Notes: a model not told the origin generated them from the sequence alone. Positions 33,237 through 43,788 are shown, counted from the stretch's first letter. The stretch is 64,000 nucleotides of DNA from Bdellovibrionales bacterium Ga0074137 (GCA_001464715.1 LNDT01000037.1:62001-126000), one strand, 5' to 3'. A program made the numbers and translations.

Positions 33237-33831
33237 GGACCAGCTGAGAGCCTGCGAAACCTATCTTGGGGAGCTCCTGAGATTTAATTCGAAACTTAAT
33301 CTTATTTCATCGGGTACGGTAAAGAAGGCCGATTCGACACACATTCTTGATGTCGTAAGGACCTGGACCTTGGTCGAGCCAAAGATTCCCAAGGGAAGTG
33401 ACGTAGTTGATTTCGGCTCAGGAAACGGCCTCCCGGGTCTATTGTGCGCCGCATTATCGCCCGAAATTTCTTTTCAGTTGGTGGATCGCGATCAGCGTAA
33501 ACTTGAATTCTGTAAGCATCTGGCCTCGGTTCTTAAATTGACCAATGTGGCCTTTCATCGCGTGGATGCGCGTTCGCTTCCTCCCGATTCGATTCGGTAC
33601 GCGATCTCGCGTGGTTTTGCTTCGGTCACTGCAAGTTTACTTTTAGCCCGACCGCTGTTTGCCATGGGTGGTGTGTTTTTTATGATGAAGGGCGAGAGTT
33701 GGTCGTCAGAACTTGCGGATGTTCCTCCAGCACTCTTTAGTGCCTGGAAAACTGAAATGATTGGCCAGTACGCATTGCCGGAAACTCCCGCGGAGTTTGT
33801 TGTTCTCCAATCGACCAAGATCGCCGAATAG
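33124..33831 (+). CDS. rsmG: 16S rRNA (guanine527-N7)-methyltransferase
   Basis: SAM-dependent methylation of G527 in 16S rRNA. It has 235 residues if read from the GTG at 33124. The core fold has VVDFGSGNGLPGLLCA (SAM motif I), FQLVDRDQRKLEFCK and AISRGFASV. The start is uncertain. GTG 33124 follows closely on AAAGAGG, TTG 33130 has better spacing, and ATG 33184 begins nearer the conserved helix. All choices overlap the mnmG tail. It ends just before a parS site. Confidence 0.92.
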   Translation: MNLNQDQNEKNGGGPPSQSTMIVPDPARLRGWAPHLSEDQLRACETYLGELLRFNSKLNLISSGTVKKADSTHILDVVRTWTLVEPKIPKGSDVVDFGSGNGLPGLLCAALSPEISFQLVDRDQRKLEFCKHLASVLKLTNVAFHRVDARSLPPDSIRYAISRGFASVTASLLLARPLFAMGGVFFMMKGESWSSELADVPPALFSAWKTEMIGQYALPETPAEFVVLQSTKIAE

Positions 33832-33845
33832 TTCCACGTGGAACA
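33830..33845. other. parS: parS centromere site 1
   Basis: AGTTCCACGTGGAACA contains the 14-bp palindrome GTTCCACGTGGAAC, a variant of the general ParB-binding consensus TGTTTCACGTGAAACA. It lies right after the rsmG stop, between convergent rsmG and the lipoprotein gene. Confidence 0.85.
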
Positions 33846-33846
33846 T

Positions 33847-34404
33847 TTATTTTTCGGCGGCAGGTCCTGCCTTTAGCTTCTCATCGATTTCTTTCCGCAT
33901 ATCGTCGGCGGACTTCCGGTTGTACCGTCCTGTCTTTTCAACCCGGTTACTCCACTCTCTTGGGGCATCCTTTAAGCGCCGCTGGGCTTTGTAGGCTTCA
34001 AAGTGCTGAGGATCGGGCCAGAGCTCACCCTTGTTGAACGCTTTGAGATAATCCTTTCGGGCGTATTCTCGCCTCTGATTGGCGCGAACTTCGTAGTAGA
34101 GGCCTTCTTGTTCAGCCACCATCATCTGAAGTTCTTTTTTCGAGATGTCTTCACGTAGCTTTCTTATCGTCGGGTCCCTGGGCGGAAGAGCCGCGAGGTC
34201 GATACGTAGTTGCACAAGTTCTTCTTTGACTGTTTCAGCCGCAGCTTTCGCCAGAGAGGAACGTTGATTCAGGTCTGCATAGATGGGATCGATCAACTCC
34301 GGAGTCGGATTTGGCCTGCTACAACCAACGACGGCACTGCTGACCAAGACAAGTGTCGTAGTGATCAATCGTTGAAGTTGAATTTTACCAAGAAGAACAG
34401 TCAT
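33847..34404 (-). CDS. hypothetical lipoprotein, coiled-coil rich
   Basis: A 185-residue protein with a signal peptide ending in lipobox VVGC (C28). The mature part is highly charged and helical: about 45-125 has a coiled-coil look (RSSLAKAAAETVKEELVQLR, LREDISKKELQMMVAEQEG), then a Lys/Arg-rich tail ending in KAGPAAEK. I recognise no family. It sits between the two parS sites and is oriented against rsmG and away from parA. Its location is conserved-looking but its role is unknown. Confidence 0.75.
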   Translation of the reverse strand: MTVLLGKIQLQRLITTTLVLVSSAVVGCSRPNPTPELIDPIYADLNQRSSLAKAAAETVKEELVQLRIDLAALPPRDPTIRKLREDISKKELQMMVAEQEGLYYEVRANQRREYARKDYLKAFNKGELWPDPQHFEAYKAQRRLKDAPREWSNRVEKTGRYNRKSADDMRKEIDEKLKAGPAAEK

Positions 34405-34447
34405 GCCTACCCTCGTTGCTCACCATCTGAATACCTGGTCACCAAAT

Positions 34448-34463
34448 TGTTCCACGTGGAACA
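34448..34463. other. parS: parS centromere site 2
   Basis: Perfect 16-bp palindrome TGTTCCACGTGGAACA about 95 nt upstream of parA. Binding of ParB here could both nucleate the partition complex and affect parA transcription. Confidence 0.92.
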
Positions 34464-34557
34464 CTCATTCATCTTATCGGCGCAGCAGCGCACGAAATGA
34501 GTTGAAAATGATTCAAGGCCGCGATCTAACTTCTATGTCTTTCAATTTGGAGGCTCG

Positions 34558-35400
34558 ATGGCTCGAATTATTTGTATCGCCAATCAAAAAGGCGGCGTCG
34601 GTAAAACGACGACTTCCGTCAATCTCTCATCTTGCCTTGCCGCAAGAGGTCGCAAGGTGCTTTTGGTGGACCTTGACCCTCAGGGAAATGCATCCAGCGG
34701 ACTTGGATTAAAAAAGCACGAGTACCAAGAAGAGAATATCTACCATGTTCTCATTGGTGAAAAGTCGCTCGATGAAATCAAAAGACCCACATCAAATCCA
34801 AATCTTTTTGTTGCCCCAGCGACGCCGGATCTTGTTGGAGCAGAAATCGAACTTGTTGATGCGCAGCGTCGTGAGTATCGACTGCGCGAAGCGATCGCAT
34901 CGGTGGCGGCTAACTACGATTACGTTTTGATTGATTGCCCACCGTCACTGGGTCTTCTGACATTGAATGCGCTCGCAGCTGCGAACACATTCTTGGTGCC
35001 GCTCCAGTGCGAGTACTACGCGCTGGAAGGATTGTCACAGCTGCTGACGACCGCCGGACTTGTGAAGAAAAACATCAATCCGGAACTTCGTATTGAGGGG
35101 ATTCTTCTGACGATGTTTGCGGCGAGCAATAACCTTAGCCACCAAGTCGTCTCCGAAATTCAAACTCATTTTGGAGAAAAAGTATTTAAGGCCATCATTC
35201 CAAGAAACGTGCGGTTGAGCGAAGCGCCGTCTCATGGGCAGTCGATCATTGATTATGAACCGCGGTCGGTTGGAGCAATGAAGTACCAGGAATTGGCGGA
35301 AGAGTTGGATAACCGCATCTTCGGAACTGTGACACCAGTGCCTCCAACAGTCGCCGCTACGGAAAACAAAGCACCGTTTGTTGAGGGTCCAAATGTCTGA
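34558..35400 (+). CDS. parA: chromosome partitioning ATPase ParA (Soj)
   Basis: Deviant Walker A ATPase that moves ParB-parS complexes along the nucleoid. It has 280 residues. NQKGGVGKTTTSVNL at 8-22 has the signature lysines, Walker A' is VLLVDLDPQGNAS, and Walker B is VLIDCPPSLGLLT. The C-terminal IPRNVRLSEAPSHGQSI is the Soj family signature. There is no N-terminal DNA-binding domain, so this is the small chromosomal type. A strong GGAGG precedes the ATG. It overlaps parB by 8 nt. Confidence 0.96.
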   Translation: MARIICIANQKGGVGKTTTSVNLSSCLAARGRKVLLVDLDPQGNASSGLGLKKHEYQEENIYHVLIGEKSLDEIKRPTSNPNLFVAPATPDLVGAEIELVDAQRREYRLREAIASVAANYDYVLIDCPPSLGLLTLNALAAANTFLVPLQCEYYALEGLSQLLTTAGLVKKNINPELRIEGILLTMFAASNNLSHQVVSEIQTHFGEKVFKAIIPRNVRLSEAPSHGQSIIDYEPRSVGAMKYQELAEELDNRIFGTVTPVPPTVAATENKAPFVEGPNV

Positions 35401-36571
35401 AAATAATCAAAATTCTCTGAACAACAGCAAAAGTGCGAAACCTCGGCTTGGGCGCGGGCTGGGTAGTCTTCTTGGTGCAGCGGTTAATCAGCCTGACGAA
35501 CCTGCGGTGGCCTATCCTCCAGCGGTTCCGGTGGAAAAAGTTGTTGAAACGTCGCCGGCACGACCAGCGAGTGTCGCAGCGGGCGCACCGGCGGCGAATC
35601 TTTCGGGATCGTCGTCGAGCGTGGTGAAGGAAGCGAGTTCTGAGACAGTTCCGACAAAAGTCGAAACGACAAAAAGCGAGCTTACGGCATCGATTCCCGA
35701 CAAAGCACAAATGTCGATTTCCGATAATGCACGTATATGGACAATCCCGGTAGAAAAGCTGGTCGCTAATACTCAGCAACCGCGCCAGGTTTTCGAAGAC
35801 GCGGCACTTCGCGAACTTTCGGCATCGATCAAAGAAAAGGGCATTCTTCAGCCGATCACGGCTCGACGGCTTACTGACCATGAGTTCGAGATCATCGCCG
35901 GGGAACGTCGCTGGCGAGCGGCTCAAATGGCTGGACTTAAAGAAGTACCGGTCATCTTGCGTGCGGCCTCGGAACAAGATTCGCTGGAATTAGCGATTCT
36001 TGAAAATATTCAGCGGGCCGACCTCAATCCGATGGAAGAGTCGGAAGCCTATGATCATCTCATGAAGACGTATGGTCTTACCCAGGCTCAGGTCGCAGAC
36101 CGCCTTGGTAAAGAGAGATCGTCGGTGGCCAATGCCCTTCGTTTGTTGGCGCTTCCTCCGGAAGTAAAACTCATGATCGGCGGGGGAGAGCTAAGTTCCG
36201 GACATGCCAAGGTTCTTCTCGGACTGGAATCGATGTCTGACCAAATCGCGCTGGCGAAAGAAGTTATTCGTGAACGACTTTCGGTTCGCGCTCTTGAAAA
36301 GAAAGTGGCTGAAAAAAAATCGGTCGCTTCCGGCGCTTCTGCGGGACATCGCGTGGCCATTGGCGGCGATGTTTCTTCGAAGCTTGTCGAAGCGCTGGCC
36401 GGTGAACTTCAGAAATTGATCGGAACCCGCGTCGTGATTGACTATGCGGATCGTCGCGGCAAACTGAATGTCTACTTTCATTCAGATGAGCAGCTGACGG
36501 AAATTGTTGAAAGGATGCGGCGAGGATGGGCGAAATCGAACGCGACACCGAACGTGTCTTCCCGCGTCTAA
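35393..36571 (+). CDS. parB: chromosome partitioning protein ParB (Spo0J)
   Basis: CTP-dependent clamp that loads at parS and spreads. It has 392 residues from the ATG at 35393, inside the parA stop region; a TTG five codons upstream is possible. The N-terminal RLGRGLGSLLG segment is the ParA-contact region. An unusually long, low-complexity Ala/Pro/Val/Ser linker (about 25-110) follows. The CTP-binding core has QPRQVF, IAGERRWRAAQMAGL and ENIQRADLNPMEE. The helix-turn-helix is LTQAQVADRLGKERSSVANA, and the C-terminal dimer domain is present. At 392 residues it is longer than most ParBs (~290) because of the linker. Confidence 0.95.
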   Translation: MSENNQNSLNNSKSAKPRLGRGLGSLLGAAVNQPDEPAVAYPPAVPVEKVVETSPARPASVAAGAPAANLSGSSSSVVKEASSETVPTKVETTKSELTASIPDKAQMSISDNARIWTIPVEKLVANTQQPRQVFEDAALRELSASIKEKGILQPITARRLTDHEFEIIAGERRWRAAQMAGLKEVPVILRAASEQDSLELAILENIQRADLNPMEESEAYDHLMKTYGLTQAQVADRLGKERSSVANALRLLALPPEVKLMIGGGELSSGHAKVLLGLESMSDQIALAKEVIRERLSVRALEKKVAEKKSVASGASAGHRVAIGGDVSSKLVEALAGELQKLIGTRVVIDYADRRGKLNVYFHSDEQLTEIVERMRRGWAKSNATPNVSSRV

Positions 36572-36927
36572 TGGTCGAGTCGACCGTGACCGATGGGCGC
36601 TTGACCGCATTGCTCGACGAAGGCGCCAACTTCGAGGGGAAACTCTCGTTTGAAGGCGTTGTTCGAATTGGCGGAGCTTTCAAAGGCGAGATTTTTACAC
36701 GGGATACGCTCGTCATTAATCCAGGCGCCGTTGTTGAGGCCGAAGTTGAAGCCGATGTCGTTGTCATTTCAGGCACATTCATCGGAAGTGTAGCGGCAAG
36801 AAAGCGCGTCATCATGCATCCTCCGGCCGTGTTTCGAGGCACGGTGACGACACCAAGTTTAAGAATTGACGAAGGTGTGACCTTTGAGGGCGCTTCGTAC
36901 ATGCCTACTTCTCAGACATCGACCTAG
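36526..36927 (+). CDS. bactofilin
   Basis: A 133-residue bactofilin: the core (about 28-125) is the repetitive beta-helix with small-residue/Gly turns, seen in FEGKLSFEGVVRIGGAFKG, VINPGAVVEAEVEADVVVIS and FIGSVAARKRVIMHPPAVF. Bactofilins polymerise into filaments without nucleotide. In Myxococcus they organise the ParABS system and are encoded beside parAB; the same linkage is seen here. The annotated start overlaps the end of parB by 46 nt. An alternative ATG at 36571 shares one base with the parB stop (TAATG) and would give 118 residues. Confidence 0.9.
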   Translation: MGEIERDTERVFPRLMVESTVTDGRLTALLDEGANFEGKLSFEGVVRIGGAFKGEIFTRDTLVINPGAVVEAEVEADVVVISGTFIGSVAARKRVIMHPPAVFRGTVTTPSLRIDEGVTFEGASYMPTSQTST

Positions 36928-37087
36928 GAAAATATCGATCGTCTTTTTCTGCGCGAACTCGTTTCTGATTCGCGCTTGACGCGTTTCTCGTGTCAGTGCT
37001 ACTGAAAATCGCTACTCAAACAGGTCGCATCTAGCGTGATCTCGGCTCGCATTTCGCGCGGGTTTATTTCACGGCGGAAAAGGTCTC

Positions 37088-37534
37088 ATGGCACTGCTGA
37101 AATCGCTGGGCATCGACAGCACTTTGTGGATTCACGTTATGTGTTTCGCTGTCGCTTACCTTTCTTTGTCGAATTTAATTTTCAAACCGTACATGAAGGC
37201 GTTGGCCGAGCGCGAAAAGCGAACCATCGGTGGCGAAGAACAAGCTGCTCAACTTTTAAGTGAGACCGGCGAAATCACATCGGAGTACGAGACAAAGGCC
37301 AAGGCTGTATCGGCAGCGATACGCGCCGAATTCGAAACTCATCGTTTGGCCGCGGTGAAAGAATCAGAGTCGTTGATTGCCGCCGCAAGAACTGAATCAC
37401 AACAGCTCCTCGAGAAGTCACGTGTCCGTATCGCCACTGAAGTGAACTCTGCTCGCGAGCGTCTGTCGGCTGAAGTTCCCTCCATCACATCGGCGATCGC
37501 ATCGAAGATGGCTGGTAAGGAGATTTCTCTTTGA
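37088..37534 (+). CDS. atpF': ATP synthase F0 subunit b'
   Basis: First gene of the second ATP synthase block. It has 148 residues with one N-terminal membrane helix (about 12-34, including FAVAYLSLSNLIFKPY). A long charged helix follows (SEYETKAKAVSAAIRAEFET), the peripheral-stalk pattern. Two different b-type subunits occur in tandem (this and the next gene), the b/b' heterodimer known in photosynthetic and several delta-like bacteria. It overlaps atpF by 4 nt. Confidence 0.85.
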   Translation: MALLKSLGIDSTLWIHVMCFAVAYLSLSNLIFKPYMKALAEREKRTIGGEEQAAQLLSETGEITSEYETKAKAVSAAIRAEFETHRLAAVKESESLIAAARTESQQLLEKSRVRIATEVNSARERLSAEVPSITSAIASKMAGKEISL

Positions 37535-38151
37535 AGAATTCGTCGTCGATCATTAAGTTTTTCGTCGTAGCCGTTCTTCTGGCGATACCAGCCGTTCTTG
37601 GAGCGAGCTTCGGGAGCGCTGCCGGGGGCCACGATGCATCGGGCGGAGTTCCGACGGTCGTCATTTTCCAGTTCATCAACTTTGCGATCTATATTGGGAT
37701 CATCGTTTATTTGGGTCGTCAGCCGATCGCTAACTACTTCAAAAACCGTCAGGCCGGTTTTTATTCGGCATTGAAAAAAGCGGACGCGGCCCGCGCCGAA
37801 GCTCAGGCCAAGCGCGCTGACGTTCAGTCGAGGCTTTCGAAGCTCGAGGCGACGCGTGACGAATCGCTCCAGACGGCACGAAAAGAAGCTGCACTTTTGC
37901 GGGCTCAGATCGTTGAAGAAGCCAAAGCACTCTCGGAGAAGTTGCGAATCGATGCCGAGCGAACGGCAATTGTCGAGATCGAACGTGCCAAGTTTGCTCT
38001 TCGTGAAGATCTGCTCAGCCAGTCGGTTCAGATGGCCGAAAGAATTTTGACCGATAAAATGCAAGAGCCAGATCAAAAACGTCTTCAGGATGAATTTGTT
38101 CAGAAAATTCAAAGCGGCAAGGGCCCGAAGAACGAGTCGGTGGCGACGTGA
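37531..38151 (+). CDS. atpF: ATP synthase F0 subunit b
   Basis: A 206-residue protein starting at TTG with a good ribosome site (AAGGAG) upstream. It has a hydrophobic leader (about 7-30) and then the true anchor (TVVIFQFINFAIYIGIIVYL, 42-61). The long charged stalk helix runs on to about 190. The leader resembles a cleavable signal peptide, as in some delta-proteobacterial b subunits. It pairs with b' to link F1 to subunit a. It overlaps atpH by 4 nt. Confidence 0.9.
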   Translation: MKNSSSIIKFFVVAVLLAIPAVLGASFGSAAGGHDASGGVPTVVIFQFINFAIYIGIIVYLGRQPIANYFKNRQAGFYSALKKADAARAEAQAKRADVQSRLSKLEATRDESLQTARKEAALLRAQIVEEAKALSEKLRIDAERTAIVEIERAKFALREDLLSQSVQMAERILTDKMQEPDQKRLQDEFVQKIQSGKGPKNESVAT

Positions 38152-38690
38152 AATCAAGCACACTAGCAAAACGCTATGCAAAAGCACTTTTCGGTCTCTC
38201 GGTCGATAACCGCACACAAGACCGAGTCTTGACGGACCTTCGCAGCCTCTCGACATCTTTCACAAGCGATCCCAAGATCCAGTCGTTCTTCGAATCACCG
38301 TTGGTGAGCGGAGTTCAAAAAGCAAAAGCAATGAAAGCGGCCATCGAGGGTAAAGATGCCTCTTTGGAAGTGAGCCAATTCCTTATGCTGCTTGCGGAAA
38401 AAGATCGCCTCGGCATTTTCGTCGACGTCGTCGAAGCCTTTCAGGCTGAGATCGATGCGGCGAACAATGTTTGCCGCGGTTCAGTTCGTTCGACGACGGC
38501 TCTGGCTCCTTCCGAGCGCACGAAGATCGAGTCGACCGTTGAAGGCGTTTTGAAGAAAAAAGTTATTATGACCTATAAAGTAGACCCGAGTGTTATCGGC
38601 GGTTTGGTGGCTCAAGTTGGAAGCCATACCTTCGACGACTCTCTTTCGACTCATCTGAAACGGATGAGCGAAGAATTACGAAGAATTTAA
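38148..38690 (+). CDS. atpH: ATP synthase F1 subunit delta
   Basis: Connects the peripheral stalk to the top of F1. It has 180 residues, GTG start in ATPase delta style ([18 protein letters not shown]). The conserved C-terminal block [20 protein letters not shown] leads to the ending [10 protein letters not shown]. Length and both end motifs are standard. It is in the operon b'-b-delta-alpha-gamma-beta-epsilon. Confidence 0.94.
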   Translation: MKSSTLAKRYAKALFGLSVDNRTQDRVLTDLRSLSTSFTSDPKIQSFFESPLVSGVQKAKAMKAAIEGKDASLEVSQFLMLLAEKDRLGIFVDVVEAFQAEIDAANNVCRGSVRSTTALAPSERTKIESTVEGVLKKKVIMTYKVDPSVIGGLVAQVGSHTFDDSLSTHLKRMSEELRRI

Positions 38691-38707
38691 GGGAGATCGA
38701 TTCAATC

Positions 38708-40231
38708 ATGGAACTTCAAATTCGCGCCGATGAGATCAGCAAAGTCTTAAAAGAACAGATCAAAGGTTATTCGAAGTCTGTCGAGATGAGCGAGACCGGC
38801 ACAGTTCTCTCTGTGGGAGACGGTGTTGCTCGTATTTACGGTCTTGAAACGGCGATGCAAGGCGAGCTCATTGAGTTCCCGGGCGAAGTCTTCGGTATGG
38901 TTCTCTCTCTTGAGAGTGACTCTGTCGGCGTCGTTATCTTCGGTGAAGATCGCGGTATTAAAGAAGGCGACACCGTAAAGCGCACGAAAAAAATCGTGTC
39001 GGTTCCAGTGGGCGAAGCACTTCTCGGGCGCGTTGTTGACGCTCTCGGGAATGCGATTGACGGCCGCGGTCCACTCAAGACCGAGCACTCAAGCGTTGTT
39101 GAATTGAAAGCACCTGGCATCGTGTACCGTCAGTCGGTCAGCGAACCACTTCAGACCGGTATCAAAGCGATCGACTCGATGATTCCAATCGGTCGCGGTC
39201 AGCGCGAATTGATCATCGGTGACCGTCAGACGGGTAAAACAACGATCGCTCTCGACACCATCATCAACCAAAAAGGTCAGGGCGTTCATTGCTTCTACGT
39301 AGCGATCGGACAGAAACGTTCGACCGTGGCTCTCGTTGTTGAAAAACTTCGCGCAGCGGGCGCAATGGAATACACAACGGTGATCGCGGCGACAGCGTCG
39401 GATCCAGCTCCGCTTCAATACTTGGCTCCGTACTCGGGTTGCGCGATGGCGGAATATTTCCGCGATACAGGTCGCCACGCACTTATTGTTTATGATGATT
39501 TGACGAAACAGGCTCAGGCGTATCGTCAGTTGTCGCTTCTGCTTCGTCGTCCTCCAGGTCGCGAAGCTTATCCTGGCGACGTTTTCTACGTTCACTCGCG
39601 TCTTCTCGAGCGTGCGGCGAAATTGTCGGCAGATAAAGGCGGCGGATCTTTGACCGCACTTCCAATGATCGAAACACAGGCCGGAGATATCTCGGCCTAC
39701 ATCCCAACAAACGTGATCTCGATCACAGATGGACAGATCTTCCTCGAGGCGGATTTGTTCTACAAAGGTATCCGTCCAGCGGTGAACGTCGGTAAGTCAG
39801 TTTCACGCGTCGGTGGTGCGGCTCAGATTAAAGGTATGAAACAGGTTGCGGGTACTTTGAAGCTCGAGCTGGCTCAGTTCCGAGCCCTCGAAGCCTTTGC
39901 GGCTTTCGCATCGGATCTCGACAAAGCGTCGCAGCAGCAGTTGGCTCGCGGTCGTCGTCTGGTCGAACTTTTGAAGCAGGGTCAGTATTCTCCGTACAAC
40001 GTCATCGATCAGGTCTTCTCGATCTTTGCTGCGACCAATGGTTTTGTTGACGGAATTCCTGAGACGGAAGTTCGTCGTTATGAAAAAGAAATGCTCGAGT
40101 TCATGAAACAAAAATACTCGGCTCTCGTCGCGGAAGTGGCGAAAGAAAAGCAAATTAAAGATGCGGCTAAGAAGCAGCTTTTAGATGCGCTGAACGAATT
40201 CAAAGCGATTTTCGAAACTTCGAAGAAGTAA
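38708..40231 (+). CDS. atpA: ATP synthase F1 subunit alpha
   Basis: Non-catalytic nucleotide-binding subunit, 507 residues. The N-terminal crown domain includes [17 protein letters not shown]. The Walker A is [14 protein letters not shown] near 170. [20 protein letters not shown] and the arginine-finger region [20 protein letters not shown] are present. The ribosome site GGGAGATC sits before the ATG. No oddities. Confidence 0.98.
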   Translation: MELQIRADEISKVLKEQIKGYSKSVEMSETGTVLSVGDGVARIYGLETAMQGELIEFPGEVFGMVLSLESDSVGVVIFGEDRGIKEGDTVKRTKKIVSVPVGEALLGRVVDALGNAIDGRGPLKTEHSSVVELKAPGIVYRQSVSEPLQTGIKAIDSMIPIGRGQRELIIGDRQTGKTTIALDTIINQKGQGVHCFYVAIGQKRSTVALVVEKLRAAGAMEYTTVIAATASDPAPLQYLAPYSGCAMAEYFRDTGRHALIVYDDLTKQAQAYRQLSLLLRRPPGREAYPGDVFYVHSRLLERAAKLSADKGGGSLTALPMIETQAGDISAYIPTNVISITDGQIFLEADLFYKGIRPAVNVGKSVSRVGGAAQIKGMKQVAGTLKLELAQFRALEAFAAFASDLDKASQQQLARGRRLVELLKQGQYSPYNVIDQVFSIFAATNGFVDGIPETEVRRYEKEMLEFMKQKYSALVAEVAKEKQIKDAAKKQLLDALNEFKAIFETSKK

Positions 40232-40245
40232 GGAACTAAGGCCAA

Positions 40246-41139
40246 ATGCCAAGCTTGAAGGATATTCGGAATCGAATCGATTCGACGAAGAATACGCAGC
40301 AGATTACAAAAGCGATGAAGATGGTGTCAGCGGCGAAGCTTCGCCGTGCACAGCAGAACGTCGTGAACATGCGCCCCTACGCGCAGGGTCTGATGACCGT
40401 AATTGCCGACGTCGCCACGACGCAAGCCGTGGACCATCCGCTTTTGCGTCGTAGTTCGGAAGTCGATGAACGTCGGAAAAAAGTTTTGTTGGTGGTGATA
40501 ACAAGTGACCGCGGTCTTTGCGGAGCCTTCAACACCAACGTTTCAAAATTTACCGAGCGATACTTACGGGACAACGCGAGCAAGTCGGAAAAAATCGACA
40601 TGTTGATGGTGGGTCGCCGTGGAGCGGACTACTTCCGCCGTCGCGGTAAAGTAGCGGTCGAGACGATTCTCAATCTCGCAAAAGACATCTCGTATCCGCT
40701 GGCTTCTAAAATCTCTCATCGTGTTGTCGAGATGTACAATGCGGGTGAGTACGAAGAAGTCCGCATTATCTATAACGAATTCGTTTCGGCGATTCAGCAA
40801 ACGGTTGTCTGCGAAACACTTCTGCCGATCGATGTTGAAAAGTCGGCGACTCTCAACAAAGGAACGGACGGATTTCCGGCCGAGCTTATTTACGAGCCGT
40901 CGCCCACAGAAATTATCGATGCGCTCATTTGGAAGCATTTCGATATTCAAATGTATCGCTGCCTTTCAGAATCGGTCGCGGCGGAACATGGTGCGCGGAT
41001 GACGTCGATGGAAAATGCGACGAAGAATGCGGGCGAAATGATTCGAACGTTAACACTGACTTATAACAAAGCACGCCAGGCGGCGATCACGACAGAGTTG
41101 ATCGAAATCACGAGCGGTGCGGAAGCCCTCAAGGCTTAA
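40246..41139 (+). CDS. atpG: ATP synthase F1 subunit gamma
   Basis: Rotor shaft. It has 297 residues, opening MPSLKDIRNRIDSTKNTQQI with the paired helix TKAMKMVSAAKLRRAQ. The Rossmann-like middle has SDRGLCGAFNTNV. The ending is EMIRTLTLTYNKARQAAIT and TELIEITSGAEAL, the conserved C-terminal helix. It starts 14 nt after atpA and is followed by a 61-nt spacer with a hairpin before atpD. Confidence 0.97.
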   Translation: MPSLKDIRNRIDSTKNTQQITKAMKMVSAAKLRRAQQNVVNMRPYAQGLMTVIADVATTQAVDHPLLRRSSEVDERRKKVLLVVITSDRGLCGAFNTNVSKFTERYLRDNASKSEKIDMLMVGRRGADYFRRRGKVAVETILNLAKDISYPLASKISHRVVEMYNAGEYEEVRIIYNEFVSAIQQTVVCETLLPIDVEKSATLNKGTDGFPAELIYEPSPTEIIDALIWKHFDIQMYRCLSESVAAEHGARMTSMENATKNAGEMIRTLTLTYNKARQAAITTELIEITSGAEALKA

Positions 41140-41170
41140 AAAGGTGGGCCCAAAAGGCTCAATGAGAAGA

Positions 41171-42601
<1,431 letters not shown>

Positions 42602-42610
42602 AACTTCCAT

Positions 42611-42646
42611 AAACGGGCCATCCGCTTTCTCGCGGCGGACCCGTTT
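42611..42646 (+). promoter_or_regulatory. stem-loop between atpD and atpC
   Basis: Stem AAACGGG / CCCGTTT closed by an inner TCCGC / GCGGA pairing with a CCA bulge. The 3' arm also overlaps a competing GTTTCT / AGAAAC pairing (42643-42666), so two mutually exclusive folds are possible ahead of atpC. No T-run, so not a typical terminator. Confidence 0.5.
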
Positions 42647-42697
42647 CTGAAAGTTCTCCGAGAAACAGCGGCAAGGCCGCAGTAGAGGAATTGGATC

Positions 42698-43129
42698 ATG
42701 GCTTATAAACCGCTTCATTTAACTCTGGTAACTCCGGAGAAAAAACTTCTGACCGATGTTGAAGTCGACGAAGTTTTTGTTCCTGGGTACCGCGGTGAGC
42801 TCAATATTCTTCCTGGTCATGCGCCGCTGATGACGACTTTGTCGACGGGACTTCTTCGCTATCGCCTTAAAGGGCAGTCGGATTTGAAGACTGTTGTTGT
42901 TTCTTGGGGCTATGCCGAAGTGAATCCCAAGGGTGTTTTGATTCTCGCCGAAACAGCGGAACGTGCAGAAGACATTGATCAAGAGCGAGCTTTGGCTGCT
43001 TGGAAACTTGCGACCGAGCGAATTGATTCTGGCGAACTTGATCCCGAAACTGTCGCGAAGTACCGACGTAAACTTGAGCGCGCGGATATACGACGGTCGA
43101 TAGCTAAAGGCAGTCAGACGACTCACTGA
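42698..43129 (+). CDS. atpC: ATP synthase F1 subunit epsilon
   Basis: Rotor/regulatory subunit, 143 residues. The N-terminal beta-sandwich has LVTPEKKLLTDVEVDEVFVP and GYRGELNILPGHAPLMT, the epsilon signature. The C-terminal helical hairpin has EDIDQERALAAWKLATERID. It is the last gene of the atp block; a 96-nt gap with a hairpin separates it from atpD. No terminator is evident before the next gene. Confidence 0.95.
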   Translation: MAYKPLHLTLVTPEKKLLTDVEVDEVFVPGYRGELNILPGHAPLMTTLSTGLLRYRLKGQSDLKTVVVSWGYAEVNPKGVLILAETAERAEDIDQERALAAWKLATERIDSGELDPETVAKYRRKLERADIRRSIAKGSQTTH

Positions 43130-43158
43130 GGTCGCTGAACCTTACGAAGCTAAAAGAA

Positions 43159-43788
43159 ATGACCGAACTCAATCTTTCTCACTACCGACCGACGCCTGAA
43201 TCGCGTCGGTTTTCTATTTCGTCCTTTGCTGTCGTTGGGCAGATCGAATGGCGCGCAAAACCAGCTGGCGAATTTGACGCTCGAATCGAAGTGATAAAGG
43301 GCGCGCTGGCGCGAATGATTCCGTTTCAGGCGATGGAGGCATCGGTTCGTGTGGTGGTCGATGGACCCGTATCGACGAAGATATTTTCGTCTCGAACATT
43401 GGGCGGAAAAAACGGACCAGAAATAAAAGAAAAATCATGGACGGATTTGTCAGTCATTTCGGCCATTGAGATTCCTTGGGTCGCAGAGTATGCGCTTCAG
43501 CGCAGAAATGCGGGCGGGCCAACGGATGTCTTTTTCGAATTTGAAGATAATCAGCGGGTGAGAAAAGTAGTTCTTTGGTTCCGCGAGGATCCAGATGGAA
43601 ATCTGGAAGATGCGTTGGCCACATTGCGAGTTCTTCGGCCCGATGAAGAACCCGATGTGTCTTCGGCAGAGTCGGCGCCGCGAGCGGGCGACGTTCTGGT
43701 CACATTTCGAAACGGGAAACTTTTCGGATTTACTATTTCGGTTCCTGTTGTTGGGAAGCTGCGCTTCGTTTCGCAGGAATTGGCGTAA
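43159..43788 (+). CDS. hypothetical protein, no recognised family
   Basis: A 209-residue soluble-looking protein, Glu/Arg-rich, with no signal peptide or membrane segment. Alternating hydrophobic patches (FSISSFAVVGQIEWR, SVRVVVDGPVSTKIF, DVLVTFRNGKLFGFTISVPV) suggest mostly beta structure. The middle contains DVFFEFEDNQRVRKVVLWFR. I do not recognise a domain. It starts 29 nt after atpC and could be co-transcribed with it. Its last 56 nt overlap the 3' end of the opposing GH3 gene. The call rests on frame length, codon use like its neighbours, and position. Confidence 0.7.
   Translation: MTELNLSHYRPTPESRRFSISSFAVVGQIEWRAKPAGEFDARIEVIKGALARMIPFQAMEASVRVVVDGPVSTKIFSSRTLGGKNGPEIKEKSWTDLSVISAIEIPWVAEYALQRRNAGGPTDVFFEFEDNQRVRKVVLWFREDPDGNLEDALATLRVLRPDEEPDVSSAESAPRAGDVLVTFRNGKLFGFTISVPVVGKLRFVSQELA

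Noticed and set aside
37339-38256. 305-residue open frame on the minus strand opposite atpF' and atpF
   Set aside because: It lies fully antisense to two well-supported ATP synthase genes, has no recognisable motif, and its composition follows the sense codons.
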